Assembly: GCF_022829685.1 (NCBI RefSeq)
Contig: NZ_JAKSYE010000036.1
Location: 1 to 47,986, forward strand
From: Methylobacterium sp. E-045
GTDB taxonomy: Bacteria; Pseudomonadota; Alphaproteobacteria; Rhizobiales; Beijerinckiaceae
Length of the DNA: 47,986 bases
Direction: 5' to 3'
Positions 7,818-16,175 of the stretch are shown in pieces (position 1 is the first letter of the stretch; every line of letters begins with the position of its first letter). Both the position numbers and the translations under genes were made by a program. The notes beneath the pieces are model-generated. The model had not been told where the DNA came from. It ran no database searches and was given only the letters and a program-made list of their open reading frames with translations.

Positions 7818-9125
7818 TCATTCGCTACCGAGTAGGTCGAGAACCGTGAGTGCCAGGATACGGGTGGCGGCCACGGCCTTGGCGATGTCGATGTACTCGT
7901 TCACCGGCGGCCAACCGTCCTCGCCGGGGCCGAACGTTACGGCGGCGTGGCCGCGCTCCGCGAACCGGATCGTGTCGTTGAAGGCGTTCTTCCGATAGAT
8001 CTGCGGCGCTTCGCCGAGCAGGCGCTCGTAGGACCGGGCGATGGCCGCGGTGGGCTGGGCCGCTTCGTCCTGCTCCAAGGTTCCGTCGACGAAGAGCGCA
8101 CCCGGATAGGGACGGGTGCTGGCCCGTAATTCGGGGTCCGCCGCCGCCGCCGATGCAATCACCGCGTCGATGTCGGCCATCACCGTCTCGACGCTCATGC
8201 CGGGAAGGATGCCGACGACGGCCATCACGGCGCGACAGAGATCGGGGGTGAACTGCATCTCTCGCGGCAGTCCCCCCGAGACCCGCAGGATCGTCGTGCG
8301 GGGCGGCGTACCGCCGGCGAGACGAGCGGGCTCGTGAGCGAAGGTCATCGTCTCGAGGGCCGGGAGCAGGCGGGCCATCTTGGCGACGGCGTTCACGCCC
8401 GTGTCAGGCCGCCAGAGATGGGTCTTTACGCCCCGCGTCTCGACTTCGACGAGGACGTGGCCGCCATTGGCAACCGCGATGCCCATGCCCCAGGAACGAC
8501 CCGCCCCCTGGGAGCCATCCGGCTTCGACCAGCCCGTCGGCTCGCAGACGATGGTGTAGTCTGCGCGCAGGCCATGCTCGTCGAGGAGAAAAATCGAGCC
8601 GTCCGGACCGTTCTTCTCCTCGTCGACGGTGTAGACGCAGCTCAACGACCCCTTGAGCCGTATACCGGCCTCCTGGATCGCGCGGACCGCGAGGAGGGTG
8701 CAGGCGAGGTTGCCACGGGTGTCCGATGTCCCCCGGGCGTAGAGGCGCCCGCCATGGCGCGTCGGCTTGAACGGGTGGCCGTTCGTCATGGTCCAGGCCG
8801 ACCAGTCGCCCGCCGGGTAGGTGTCGAGATGATCGTTCAGAATGAGAGAGGGGCCTTGCGGGTCCGAGCCCGGCAGGACGGCGATGACGTTGGGCCGTCC
8901 CGGGCGCTTGGCGACAAGGTCGACGGACAGGCCCATGTCCTCGAGGAGACCGGCGATGAACAGGGCCGCCGCCTCCTCCCGGGCGGGCGGCTCGTCCGGA
9001 TCGAGGGGGTTCTCGGCTTCGGGCTGGCCGGCAGGGATCAGGGCACAGGCGAGAGCGAGCCATGCATGCTCGTCGATTTTCTCGAGAACCCGTCGCTCTG
9101 TGTCGGAGAAATTATCCTGCTCCAT
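7818..9125 (-). CDS. M20-family metallopeptidase (ArgE/DapE/CPG2 type)
   Basis: A roughly 435-residue di-zinc amidohydrolase that would cleave an N-acyl or peptide amide in the cytoplasm. Visible ligands: H99 and D101 in NDHLDTY, D135 in GTSDTRG, the E169/E170 pair in VDEEKNG, and E195 in CEPTG. The dimerisation domain shows GGHVLVEVETRG and THLWRPDTGVNAV. Near the C-terminus, where the family usually has His as the last zinc ligand before N/D-E-Y, this protein reads WPPVNEYID, so that His seems replaced. The frame is open far upstream, but the ATG at 9125 has GGAG nine bases ahead and gives the normal family length. The gap to the amidase stop (190 bases) may hold a separate promoter. Confidence 0.8.
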   Translation of the reverse strand: MEQDNFSDTERRVLEKIDEHAWLALACALIPAGQPEAENPLDPDEPPAREEAAALFIAGLLEDMGLSVDLVAKRPGRPNVIAVLPGSDPQGPSLILNDHLDTYPAGDWSAWTMTNGHPFKPTRHGGRLYARGTSDTRGNLACTLLAVRAIQEAGIRLKGSLSCVYTVDEEKNGPDGSIFLLDEHGLRADYTIVCEPTGWSKPDGSQGAGRSWGMGIAVANGGHVLVEVETRGVKTHLWRPDTGVNAVAKMARLLPALETMTFAHEPARLAGGTPPRTTILRVSGGLPREMQFTPDLCRAVMAVVGILPGMSVETVMADIDAVIASAAAADPELRASTRPYPGALFVDGTLEQDEAAQPTAAIARSYERLLGEAPQIYRKNAFNDTIRFAERGHAAVTFGPGEDGWPPVNEYIDIAKAVAATRILALTVLDLLGSE

Positions 9126-9316
9126 CGAAACTAACTCCATCACCGATACCGTCACTCTATTTCCAGACCGTTTTTCGGTGCATTCGCAGTTATATCGAGA
9201 CAAATCCCCCGAACGGCGGGGTGTCATAGCTTGGATTGCTATGGACGCCGCAGATGAAGCCGCCAGTTCGACCTTCAGATGGACGCATGAGAAACCGAAG
9301 CAATTAATTGACGCGC

Positions 9317-10813
9317 TTACGTCGAAGGGCGCCCTTTTTCCACGGTGGACATTCGCTGGGCAGCATCGTCGTGCCTCGCCCATGTGATCGGCCCGCCGTC
9401 GAAGCGGTGAGGCCGGTCCTGCGCCGTCGCCCGCTCGATGGCCGCCGCCACGCGGATTACGAGCGCTTCCCCCAGGGCCGGCCCAACGACCTGAAGACCG
9501 ATGGGCGATCCGTCGGCGGCGGTGCCAGCGCACAGGGAGAGCGCGGGTTGCCCCGTCAGGTTGAAGGGATAGGTGTACATGGACCACGAGATCGGTCCTC
9601 GCCCGGCCAGACGGGCGGGGGCATTCCATCCGATGCCGAGGCTTGAGATCGGAAGCGTGGGGGTGATCAGGACATCGAAGTAATTGAGCCAGCGCGCCAT
9701 GCGGTCGCGGAGCGCGAGGCGTTCGGCGGTACGGTTGCCGTCTCCCTCACGACCCTGTCGCTGGGCCCAGTCGAGCCGCTCGGCGACGGCGGGATCGAGG
9801 AGCTCGCGCTGGTTCAGGAGGATAGGGCGAAGGTGGGTGCCGACACCGCCGTAGAATTCGGATGACCAGATCGGCTCCGGGTCCGTGTCGAGTATCTCCT
9901 CCACCTCCTCGACGCGCGCGCCCTCGTTAGCAAGGGCCAGGACGCGGCTCCGGCCGATCCGCACGATGTCCGCATCAGCTCGGGCGTATCCGAGGGTCGC
10001 GCTCCAGGCGATGCGCACCCCCTCGACGGAGGACCGCAGGGCGGTGAGGAGATCGGGCGTCGGACCGGCGATGGAGAACGGGTCGCGCGGGTCGTACCCG
10101 GCCAGAACCGACGTCAGCAACGCCGCATCTCCGACCGTACGGGCCAGGGCGCCGACATGGGCCAGGGTCGGCGTGGCGGTCGGGGGCCAGACCGGCACGC
10201 GGCCGAACTGAGCCTTGAATCCGACGAGGCCCGTCAGTGCGGCGGGAATCCGAAGCGATCCGCCGCCATCCGTCCCGACAGCGAGGGAGGTGATGCCGGC
10301 CGCCACGGACGCCGCGGCGCCTGCGCTCGATCCGCCAGGGGTCTTACTGAGGTCCCGGGGATTTCGCGTGATGCCGGTCGCAGGCGAGTCCCCGACCGCC
10401 TTGCACCCGAACTCGCTCGTCGTCGTCTTCCCGATGAGAATGGCGCCCTGAGCCCGCACTCGTTCGACGACGGGCGCGTCCACCGTCGCGGTGATCCCGG
10501 CCCTCGACCGGGAGCCCATTTCCCAGGGCTCCCCGGCCACCGCAATCAGATCCTTGACCGAGACCGGCAGGCCGTGAAGCGGACCCGTCGGGTCACCCCG
10601 CAGGATGGCCGCTTCCGCCCGCCTTGCGGCTTGGCGCGCGGAGACCGGCATCAGGCAGGAGAAGGCGTTGATCGTGGATTGCGTGGCTTCCGCCCGGCGA
10701 AGGGCGCGTTCGGTCAGTTCGACCGGCGAGACCTGCCTGGCGGCGAGGAGCCCGCGCAACTCTATCGCCGACAGGAGGTCGAGGTCGCTCGCGTCGTCCA
10801 GGACCGCCATCAT
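9317..10813 (-). CDS. Amidase-signature family amidohydrolase
   Basis: A 498-residue amidase-signature enzyme with the full Lys-cisSer-Ser triad: K87 (SVKDL), S162 in GGSSAG, and nucleophile S186 in TDGGGS, with the usual 24-residue spacing between the two serines. It hydrolyses a carboxamide to acid plus ammonia; the specific substrate is unknown. Its start overlaps the stop of the upstream amidase as ATGA (10810-10813), so the two are translationally coupled and probably act in one pathway. A second ATG follows at 10810. Glutamyl-tRNA amidotransferase subunit A is unlikely because no gatB or gatC is adjacent. Confidence 0.85.
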   Translation of the reverse strand: MMAVLDDASDLDLLSAIELRGLLAARQVSPVELTERALRRAEATQSTINAFSCLMPVSARQAARRAEAAILRGDPTGPLHGLPVSVKDLIAVAGEPWEMGSRSRAGITATVDAPVVERVRAQGAILIGKTTTSEFGCKAVGDSPATGITRNPRDLSKTPGGSSAGAAASVAAGITSLAVGTDGGGSLRIPAALTGLVGFKAQFGRVPVWPPTATPTLAHVGALARTVGDAALLTSVLAGYDPRDPFSIAGPTPDLLTALRSSVEGVRIAWSATLGYARADADIVRIGRSRVLALANEGARVEEVEEILDTDPEPIWSSEFYGGVGTHLRPILLNQRELLDPAVAERLDWAQRQGREGDGNRTAERLALRDRMARWLNYFDVLITPTLPISSLGIGWNAPARLAGRGPISWSMYTYPFNLTGQPALSLCAGTAADGSPIGLQVVGPALGEALVIRVAAAIERATAQDRPHRFDGGPITWARHDDAAQRMSTVEKGRPST

Positions 10814-12192
10814 GCGGCCCCGCCCCGGTGGGCATCCATCGCGGACTCGAACCGTGCCGCGAGGCCGGCGACGGTCCCGTCGTGTCCCGCGAGGCCGATG
10901 AAGGACAGGGAGGAGGGCAGGCCGTCGGTGCGGACCGATCCCGGAACCGCGACCGCGCACAGGTCCATGGGATTCACGAAATAGGTGTAGCGGCCCATCA
11001 CGGCATTACGCGCGACCGGCTCGGCCAGCATGTCGGCGATCGTATAGAGTGTCGGCACGGTCGGCACCACGAAGGCCGCGAAGGGGGCCAGCGCTGCGCG
11101 GGCCCATCGCCGGGCCTCCGTAAGTTGGCGGATCGCGTCGAATGCGTCCTTTGCCGAGTAGCGCAGCCCCGGCTCGATGGCGGCCCGGACGACGGGATGG
11201 ATGGTCTCCGGCCGCCCGGTCACCACGTCCCAGTAATCCACCAGCCGCTCGGCCACGAGGGCGGATTGGAAGACGAGGCGGCCCGCCGCCGCGAACGGAT
11301 CGAAATCAATCTCGACGAGCGTAAAACCGAGAGCTTCGAGGGTTTCGAGATTGGCACGATGCGCCGCCTCGGCAGCGCGATCCGTCTCAAAATCGAGCTG
11401 GTCAAGCCGTGGAACGGCGATCTCCCGCGGGAGATCGCCTAGAGGCGCGGCCACCGGGGGAGGGAGATCCCGCCGGCTGGCGGGGTCGAGGGGGTCGAAC
11501 CCCGCGATGGTCTGGAGAATCTCGTTCGCGTCGGCGCAGGTGCTGGCGAAGACCGGAATGCAGTCGAGGAAGCGGCTGTTGTACAGGAGGCCCCGGCCGC
11601 TCACGAGACCGATGCTCGGCTTCACGCCGACGATGCCGTTGCAGGCCGCCGGCACCCGGCCAGAGCCCCCCGTGTCGCTCCCAAGAGAGAAGGCGACGAG
11701 GTCGCGGGCGACGGCGACCGCCGAACCCGAACTCGACCCGCCGGGAATGTACGAGGGATCGATGGCGTTCCGGCACAGCGGCTCGGGACTGCGCGTGCCG
11801 TTCAGGCCCGTAGCGAACTGGTCCATGGTGTTTTTGCCGACCAGCACGGCACCCGCCGCCTCCAGGGCGAGGACGGCGGCGGCGCTGGCCTCCGGTTCGA
11901 GGGAGAGGCCGGGACAGTTCGCCGTCGTCTTCATCCCCGCGACATGGAGATTGTCCTTCACGCAAAAGGTCAGGCCGAGAAGCGGCCGGTCCGCGCCCGC
12001 GCGAGCCTCGGCGGCGGCGGTACGGGCCCGGTCGACTGCGATCCCCGCCGGGACGAGGGCAGTGAAGCAGCCAGTTCCATAAAGTAAGACCCGACGGCAG
12101 CTCTCCGCGACGATCGCCACGGGATCGGCCCCCTCTGACAAAGCCGCACGCACCGAAGCCAACGTCATGGCGAGGGTCTGAAAATCACTCAT
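10810..12192 (-). CDS. Allophanate-hydrolase-like amidase (AtzF amidase domain type)
   Basis: A 460-residue amidase-signature protein. Triad residues K79 (CVKDN), S153 in GGSSSGSAVAVA and S177 in SDTGGSGRVPAACN keep the standard spacing. The SDTGGSGRVPAA and GLKP-like (GVKPSIGLVS) segments are typical of AtzF/DUR2 allophanate hydrolases, which split allophanate into CO2 and ammonia. The separate C-terminal domain of full AtzF (about 600 residues) is missing, so this is the amidase domain alone. It may act on allophanate or on another N-carbamoyl amide. It lies 21 bases after ATPase C and overlaps the next amidase by ATGA. Confidence 0.8.
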   Translation of the reverse strand: MSDFQTLAMTLASVRAALSEGADPVAIVAESCRRVLLYGTGCFTALVPAGIAVDRARTAAAEARAGADRPLLGLTFCVKDNLHVAGMKTTANCPGLSLEPEASAAAVLALEAAGAVLVGKNTMDQFATGLNGTRSPEPLCRNAIDPSYIPGGSSSGSAVAVARDLVAFSLGSDTGGSGRVPAACNGIVGVKPSIGLVSGRGLLYNSRFLDCIPVFASTCADANEILQTIAGFDPLDPASRRDLPPPVAAPLGDLPREIAVPRLDQLDFETDRAAEAAHRANLETLEALGFTLVEIDFDPFAAAGRLVFQSALVAERLVDYWDVVTGRPETIHPVVRAAIEPGLRYSAKDAFDAIRQLTEARRWARAALAPFAAFVVPTVPTLYTIADMLAEPVARNAVMGRYTYFVNPMDLCAVAVPGSVRTDGLPSSLSFIGLAGHDGTVAGLAARFESAMDAHRGGAA

Positions 12193-12213
12193 CGCTGTTC
12201 CGTTAGGTTCACC

Positions 12214-13053
12214 TCAACGGCCTGGCCGGGCTTCGTCAGCCTCGAACACATGCCGGCTCTCCTGCCTGATCAGGTCCAGGCATTCCTTCTTGAGCGCCAG
12301 GAAATGCGGATCGACGGCAAGGTCAACGGAGCGGGGGCGGGGAAGATCGACGGCGATCTCCCTCAGGATCCGGCCCGGCCCGGCGCTCATGACCAGGATC
12401 CTGTCGGCTAACAGGATCGCTTCCTCGATGTCGTGCGTGACGAAGACGATCGTCGCGCTGATCCGCGGCCACAGCCTCAAGAGGTTATCCTGCATGATGG
12501 AGCGGGTCTGCGCATCGAGGGCTCCAAAGGGTTCGTCCATGAGGAGGATGCCCGGCCGCGTGGCGAGCGCCCGCGCAATCGCCACGCGCTGCTGCATGCC
12601 GCCCGACAGTTCATGGGGATACGCGCCCGCGAACCGGCCAAGGCCGACCATGTCGATCAGCGCGTCGGCCTGCCTCAGGGCCTCGGCCTTCGAATGCCCG
12701 GCCATCCGGGGACCGTGGGCGATGTTGTCCCGGGCGGACTTCCAGGGGAACAAGTTCGGCTGTTGGAACACCACGGCACGATCTGGACCCGGACCAACGA
12801 CCTCCGACCCGGAAACCCGTATCGTCCCGGACCGGAGCGGTTCGAAGCCCGCGATGGCGTTGAGGAGTGTCGACTTTCCGCAGCCGGAAGGCCCCAGCAA
12901 GCAGACGAATGCGCCGCGGGCAATCCGAAGCGAGACAGCGTCTACCGCGATTGTGGATTTGCCTCCCCGCTCAAAAACGATCGAGGCCCCCTCGATCTCG
13001 ATGGCAGGCTCCGCCGATCCCAGGGCGGCTTGGCCGTACTGTGACGGCATCAT
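12214..13053 (-). CDS. ABC transporter ATPase, SsuB/TauB type (transporter C)
   Basis: A 279-residue ATPase with Walker A GPSGCGKST (54-62), Q-loop VVFQQPN (94-100), signature LSGGMQQ (149-155), Walker B ILLMDEP (169-175) and switch His in VFVTHD. The frame is open well upstream over the permease gene. The ATG at 13053 forms an ATGA overlap with the permease stop and gives the normal family length, so it was chosen; another ATG follows at 13050. Next in line are the two amidases, which argues for one transcript combining uptake with amide hydrolysis. Confidence 0.9.
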   Translation of the reverse strand: MMPSQYGQAALGSAEPAIEIEGASIVFERGGKSTIAVDAVSLRIARGAFVCLLGPSGCGKSTLLNAIAGFEPLRSGTIRVSGSEVVGPGPDRAVVFQQPNLFPWKSARDNIAHGPRMAGHSKAEALRQADALIDMVGLGRFAGAYPHELSGGMQQRVAIARALATRPGILLMDEPFGALDAQTRSIMQDNLLRLWPRISATIVFVTHDIEEAILLADRILVMSAGPGRILREIAVDLPRPRSVDLAVDPHFLALKKECLDLIRQESRHVFEADEARPGR

Positions 13054-13916
13054 CGCCACCAGACCAGGCGCGCGGCGGCTGCAGCAAATGCGCGATCGGC
13101 CAGGAAGGAGACGAGCCCGAGTACGACGAGGCCGCCGAGCACCAGGCCGGTCTGCATGTTCTGCTGGGCAAGGGCGATCCGGTAGAAGACGCCCGAAAAG
13201 GCCCCCGCGAGTTCGGCGGCCACCAGGGTATAGAACGAGATGCCGACGGCTGTGCGAAGGCCGACGACGATGTAGGGCAAAGCACCGAGGAAAATGATCT
13301 CCCAGTGCAGGCGCAGGCGCGGGGTGCCAAGCATCTGCGCTGCTCTGATTAGGCCTCGATCCACTTTTTGAACCCCAAGATGGGTCGACAGCCAAACGGT
13401 GAAGAACACGCCCCAGAAGATGAGAAAGATTTTGCCCGACTCCGCAAGTCCGAACCACAGGATGACGATGGGCACGAAGGCGATCGGCGGGATGGGCCGC
13501 AGGATTTGGAAGACCGGGCCGAGGAGCCGAGCAACAAATGAGATGCGTCCGGTCAGAATGCCGACCCCGACGCCGCAGGTGGATCCCAGCAGGAAGCCCA
13601 CAGCAACCCGCGCAAGGCTCGCGGCTAGGTCCGACGGCAGTTCACCAGAGATCAGCCATTCGTGCAGCGCCTGCGCCACGACAGTCGGCGGCGGGAAGAG
13701 CACGGTGTTGACGATGCCCGCCCGCGACACGGCTTCCCAGATCAGGAGGAACAGCGGGAGCGACAGGTATCCCACGGCAGCATTAAGGAGCGAACCGATG
13801 CGACGGGTTACTGCGCTCCTACCGACGGGAGATGCCTCGAGCGAATGACCCGTTGACATCGCCGCGGGTGAGGGAGCTTGAGAACGTGAGACAGGAAATG
13901 CAGCAATACCCGTCAC
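13050..13916 (-). CDS. ABC transporter permease, SsuC/TauC type (transporter C)
   Basis: A 288-residue BPD_transp_1 permease with about six membrane helices, the segment LRPIPPIAFVPIVILWFG before the coupling loop, and an EAA loop around MLGTPRLRLHWEIIFLG. The proposed start is a GTG at 13916, three bases after the binding-protein stop, with a G-rich ribosome site (GGGGGG eight bases upstream). An ATG at 13859 would remove 19 residues and leave the membrane region intact, so the N-terminus is uncertain. Its end overlaps ATPase C by ATGA. Confidence 0.88.
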   Translation of the reverse strand: MTGIAAFPVSRSQAPSPAAMSTGHSLEASPVGRSAVTRRIGSLLNAAVGYLSLPLFLLIWEAVSRAGIVNTVLFPPPTVVAQALHEWLISGELPSDLAASLARVAVGFLLGSTCGVGVGILTGRISFVARLLGPVFQILRPIPPIAFVPIVILWFGLAESGKIFLIFWGVFFTVWLSTHLGVQKVDRGLIRAAQMLGTPRLRLHWEIIFLGALPYIVVGLRTAVGISFYTLVAAELAGAFSGVFYRIALAQQNMQTGLVLGGLVVLGLVSFLADRAFAAAAARLVWWR

Positions 13917-13919
13917 GTC

Positions 13920-14909
13920 TCAGCCCCCCGTATAGGTGACGCGAGACGGATCGAGGCTCCGCAGGGGGGCGGGGATTACGAACTTGGAAAAGTCCGGGAC
14001 CGCTGTGACGCCTGGTGGATGGTTCTTGGTATCAAGTCGCCATTGGGCGTGGGTCTTTAATGCGTCGATCTGCTTCTCACCAATCGCGACGTGAAACACG
14101 TAGTCGCTCCAGATCTCCGTCAGATCCTCGGCTTTCATACCGACGGCCTTTGCAATGATCCTAATCGCCTCGTCCGGGTTCTGCTTTAACCAAGTCTCAG
14201 ATTCGATCAGAGCGGCCAGGAAGCGATCAACGACCTGACGATGTGTCGTGAGGTAATCCTGCGTGACGACAATGTTGAAGGTCTCGGCATAGACGCCTCT
14301 CGTGTCGAGCGGGACGACCTTGTCGCCCAGGGCCCGGCGGCCGTTGGCGATATGCGGCTCCCAACTGTTGAATGCATCAATGCTGCCAGATGCCAAGGCG
14401 GGCAGCATCTCTTGTGGCTTCAAATTGACAAGCGTTACGTCTTTGCTCGTAAGGCCGGCCTTTTTGAGAAGTTCCGTTGTATAAACTTCACTGCCCGTGC
14501 CGGCGGTGTAGGCGATGGTCTTTCCTTTCAACGAGGCCGCTGTCTGGATGCCCGACGATCGGAGCGTCAAGGTCTTGTCGTCCGAATACTCCATTCCAGC
14601 AACAAACGCGATGCTTTGCTGGGCCATAGCCGCAGCTGTCACGGGCGCTTCGGCTGTTGTCGCGATATCAGCGCCGCCTCCGATCACCGTGTCCAGACAT
14701 TGCTTACCGCTGGTGAAGTTGCTGATCGATATGTCTAGACCATTTTTCTCAAAAAGCCCTTTCGCCTTCGCGACAATGGTCAGTCCTGAGATGGGCGACA
14801 GGTTCTGCGCAAGGCGTGCCTTAATGAGTTCGCCCGTCTGCGCGTGAGATGAAGACGTGAAGACGAGACTGATGAAGACGAAGGCAGCAGCTTTTCCGAA
14901 TACGCTCAT
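13920..14909 (-). CDS. ABC transporter substrate-binding protein, NMT1/SsuA-like (transporter C)
   Basis: A 329-residue periplasmic binding protein and the first gene of the long minus-strand run. The start at 14909 has a clean ribosome site (CCGGAGAAATC before ATG) and opens a Sec signal (MSVFGKAAAFVFISLVFTSS, cleavage after SHA). Family blocks: LSPISGLTIVAKAKGLFEKNG, DTVIGGGADIATTAEAP, LKGKTIAYTAGTGSEVY and ALASGSIDAFNSWEPHIANG. An alternative start at 15038 would add 43 residues with no signal-peptide character. The Glu/Trp pattern SWEPHI matches SsuA/TauA relatives, but the ligand is not determinable. Confidence 0.87.
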   Translation of the reverse strand: MSVFGKAAAFVFISLVFTSSSHAQTGELIKARLAQNLSPISGLTIVAKAKGLFEKNGLDISISNFTSGKQCLDTVIGGGADIATTAEAPVTAAAMAQQSIAFVAGMEYSDDKTLTLRSSGIQTAASLKGKTIAYTAGTGSEVYTTELLKKAGLTSKDVTLVNLKPQEMLPALASGSIDAFNSWEPHIANGRRALGDKVVPLDTRGVYAETFNIVVTQDYLTTHRQVVDRFLAALIESETWLKQNPDEAIRIIAKAVGMKAEDLTEIWSDYVFHVAIGEKQIDALKTHAQWRLDTKNHPPGVTAVPDFSKFVIPAPLRSLDPSRVTYTGG

Positions 14910-15294
14910 GATTTCTCCGGTTTTGTTGGCGAACTCGGGTCTGTGAATGCGCGGAAGCACACGGCTCGTAGCGCGTTGCATAAACGGCTTTGGCGGGTTC
15001 GGCCGGCAGGACGTGTTGCAGACAGCTTCAATGGCCAATTAGGTATGGTCATCCGCCCGCCTGGAGCGAGCAATTAATTTCATCTCAAGCGCACGATAGA
15101 TTTGCTAATCACAGCGTATGAGAGAGAATTTGGATCTCCGAAGCATCGTAAGAATGTCAAATCTACTTTTTGCTTTCAAATGCTGGGGTTGCGACTGAGA
15201 ATTGTGAACCTCCAGTCTGTCGCTAGCCCGGCTGAAAAAGGGAGGGTCTCACAACCGTAGAGTAACTCATTCACTGAAGTGCTGAGGAGCAAGA
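14910..15294. other. Intergenic region upstream of the transporter C operon
   Basis: No gene is recognised. The region is moderately A/T-rich and must hold the promoter of the long minus-strand run beginning at 14909. No good match to the -35/-10 consensus was found by eye, so none is annotated. Confidence 0.4.
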
Positions 15295-15600
15295 ATGAAG
15301 CAAAACTCGTCCGAGGTGGAGGCCGGAGGAGGCCGTAATTAAAGACGTCCGCCTGCCCGAGCACCGGGAGGTCTTGGATGAGCAGGAGATCTGCATCGTG
15401 CTGAAGGCCATTCCGGTGAGGGGTGCATCACCAAACTTGCAGTCGGGAGGGGATCTTTGCCGCGATGACCGACGGCCGTAGAGGAGTCGCTTGAAGGGCG
15501 CAAAGAGGCCGCTGGCCGGCGACAGGGGCTGAACCGCTACCGCCGACAAGGTCAAGGAGCTGCGCCACGAGACGCTACCGCTGAATGGGGCGGTGACGTT
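15295..15600 (+). pseudogene. IS3-family transposase OrfA relic
   Basis: A degraded small transposase subunit. The opening MKQNSSEVE, then HREVLDEQEICIVLK (compare the usual HFSAEDKIRIVLDGL), KRPLAGDRG (usual KRLAGDTAR) and DKVKELRHE (usual DEVKDLRREA) follow in the correct order, but in more than one frame and with in-frame stops. The leucine-zipper tail and OrfB are absent. It is an IS scar between the transporter C promoter and hxlR. Confidence 0.6.
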
Positions 15601-15684
15601 TCTTTCGCGTCGATCCAGTTGAGTAGGAGGTTACCGAAAGACGGGTGCTGGGCTTCAGAGCTGAAACCAAAATCTATTTACAAT

Positions 15685-16047
15685 TTAAGCAGCAAATTCC
15701 CCTGTTGCTCTTGCTCCGTTTGTCGCCCCCGACGTCATTCGATGATGCAAATTGGTCCCAACTTCGACGATCGCGCGAATGGCTGGAATGAGTTCTTTTC
15801 CCAGATTGGTCAAGGCATAGTCGACGCTTGGTGGGATGGTCGCTCGAACGGTGCGTGAAAGTACTCCGCGCTCTTCCAGATCTTTCAATCGCGCACTCAG
15901 TACCTTGGCGGAGATTGCCGGCATTGCGCGCCGCATCTCAGAGAAGCGGCGCTGCCCCTCGCTGAGGTTCCAGATGATCTCCGGCGTCCACACGCCGCCG
16001 AGCAGGCTCATACAGGCGGACATTGGGCAGCCCGGAGGGGGGGGCAA
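15685..16047 (-). CDS. HxlR-family transcriptional regulator with a disrupted 5' end
   Basis: A winged-helix DNA-binding regulator of the HxlR class. The core is well preserved: CMSLLGGVWTPEIIWNL, GQRRFSEMRRAMPAISAKVLSARLKDLEERGVLSR (read as two adjoining blocks), PPSVDYALTNLGKELIPAI. In the frame given, only a TTG (16047) or an ATG (16023) is available as start. The likely native start is the ATG at 16072, preceded by AGGAG, which encodes MFLKLRKKVAPP and runs into a tract of eight C that shifts it out of frame. Seven C would join them into one normal regulator. It faces the yceI/cytochrome b561 operon, a common arrangement in proteobacteria, but IS630 now lies between them. Confidence 0.75.
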   Translation of the reverse strand: MPPPPGCPMSACMSLLGGVWTPEIIWNLSEGQRRFSEMRRAMPAISAKVLSARLKDLEERGVLSRTVRATIPPSVDYALTNLGKELIPAIRAIVEVGTNLHHRMTSGATNGARATGEFAA

Positions 16048-16175
16048 CTTTCTTTCTCAACTTTAGAAACATGACCCTCTCCTGGGCACGGCGCCGCAAC
16101 CTGGTTTCCCGGCGGATACCGGAAAATGATAGTCACCGGAAGTTACCGGGTTTCATCGGGTAACGGCACCCCCTA

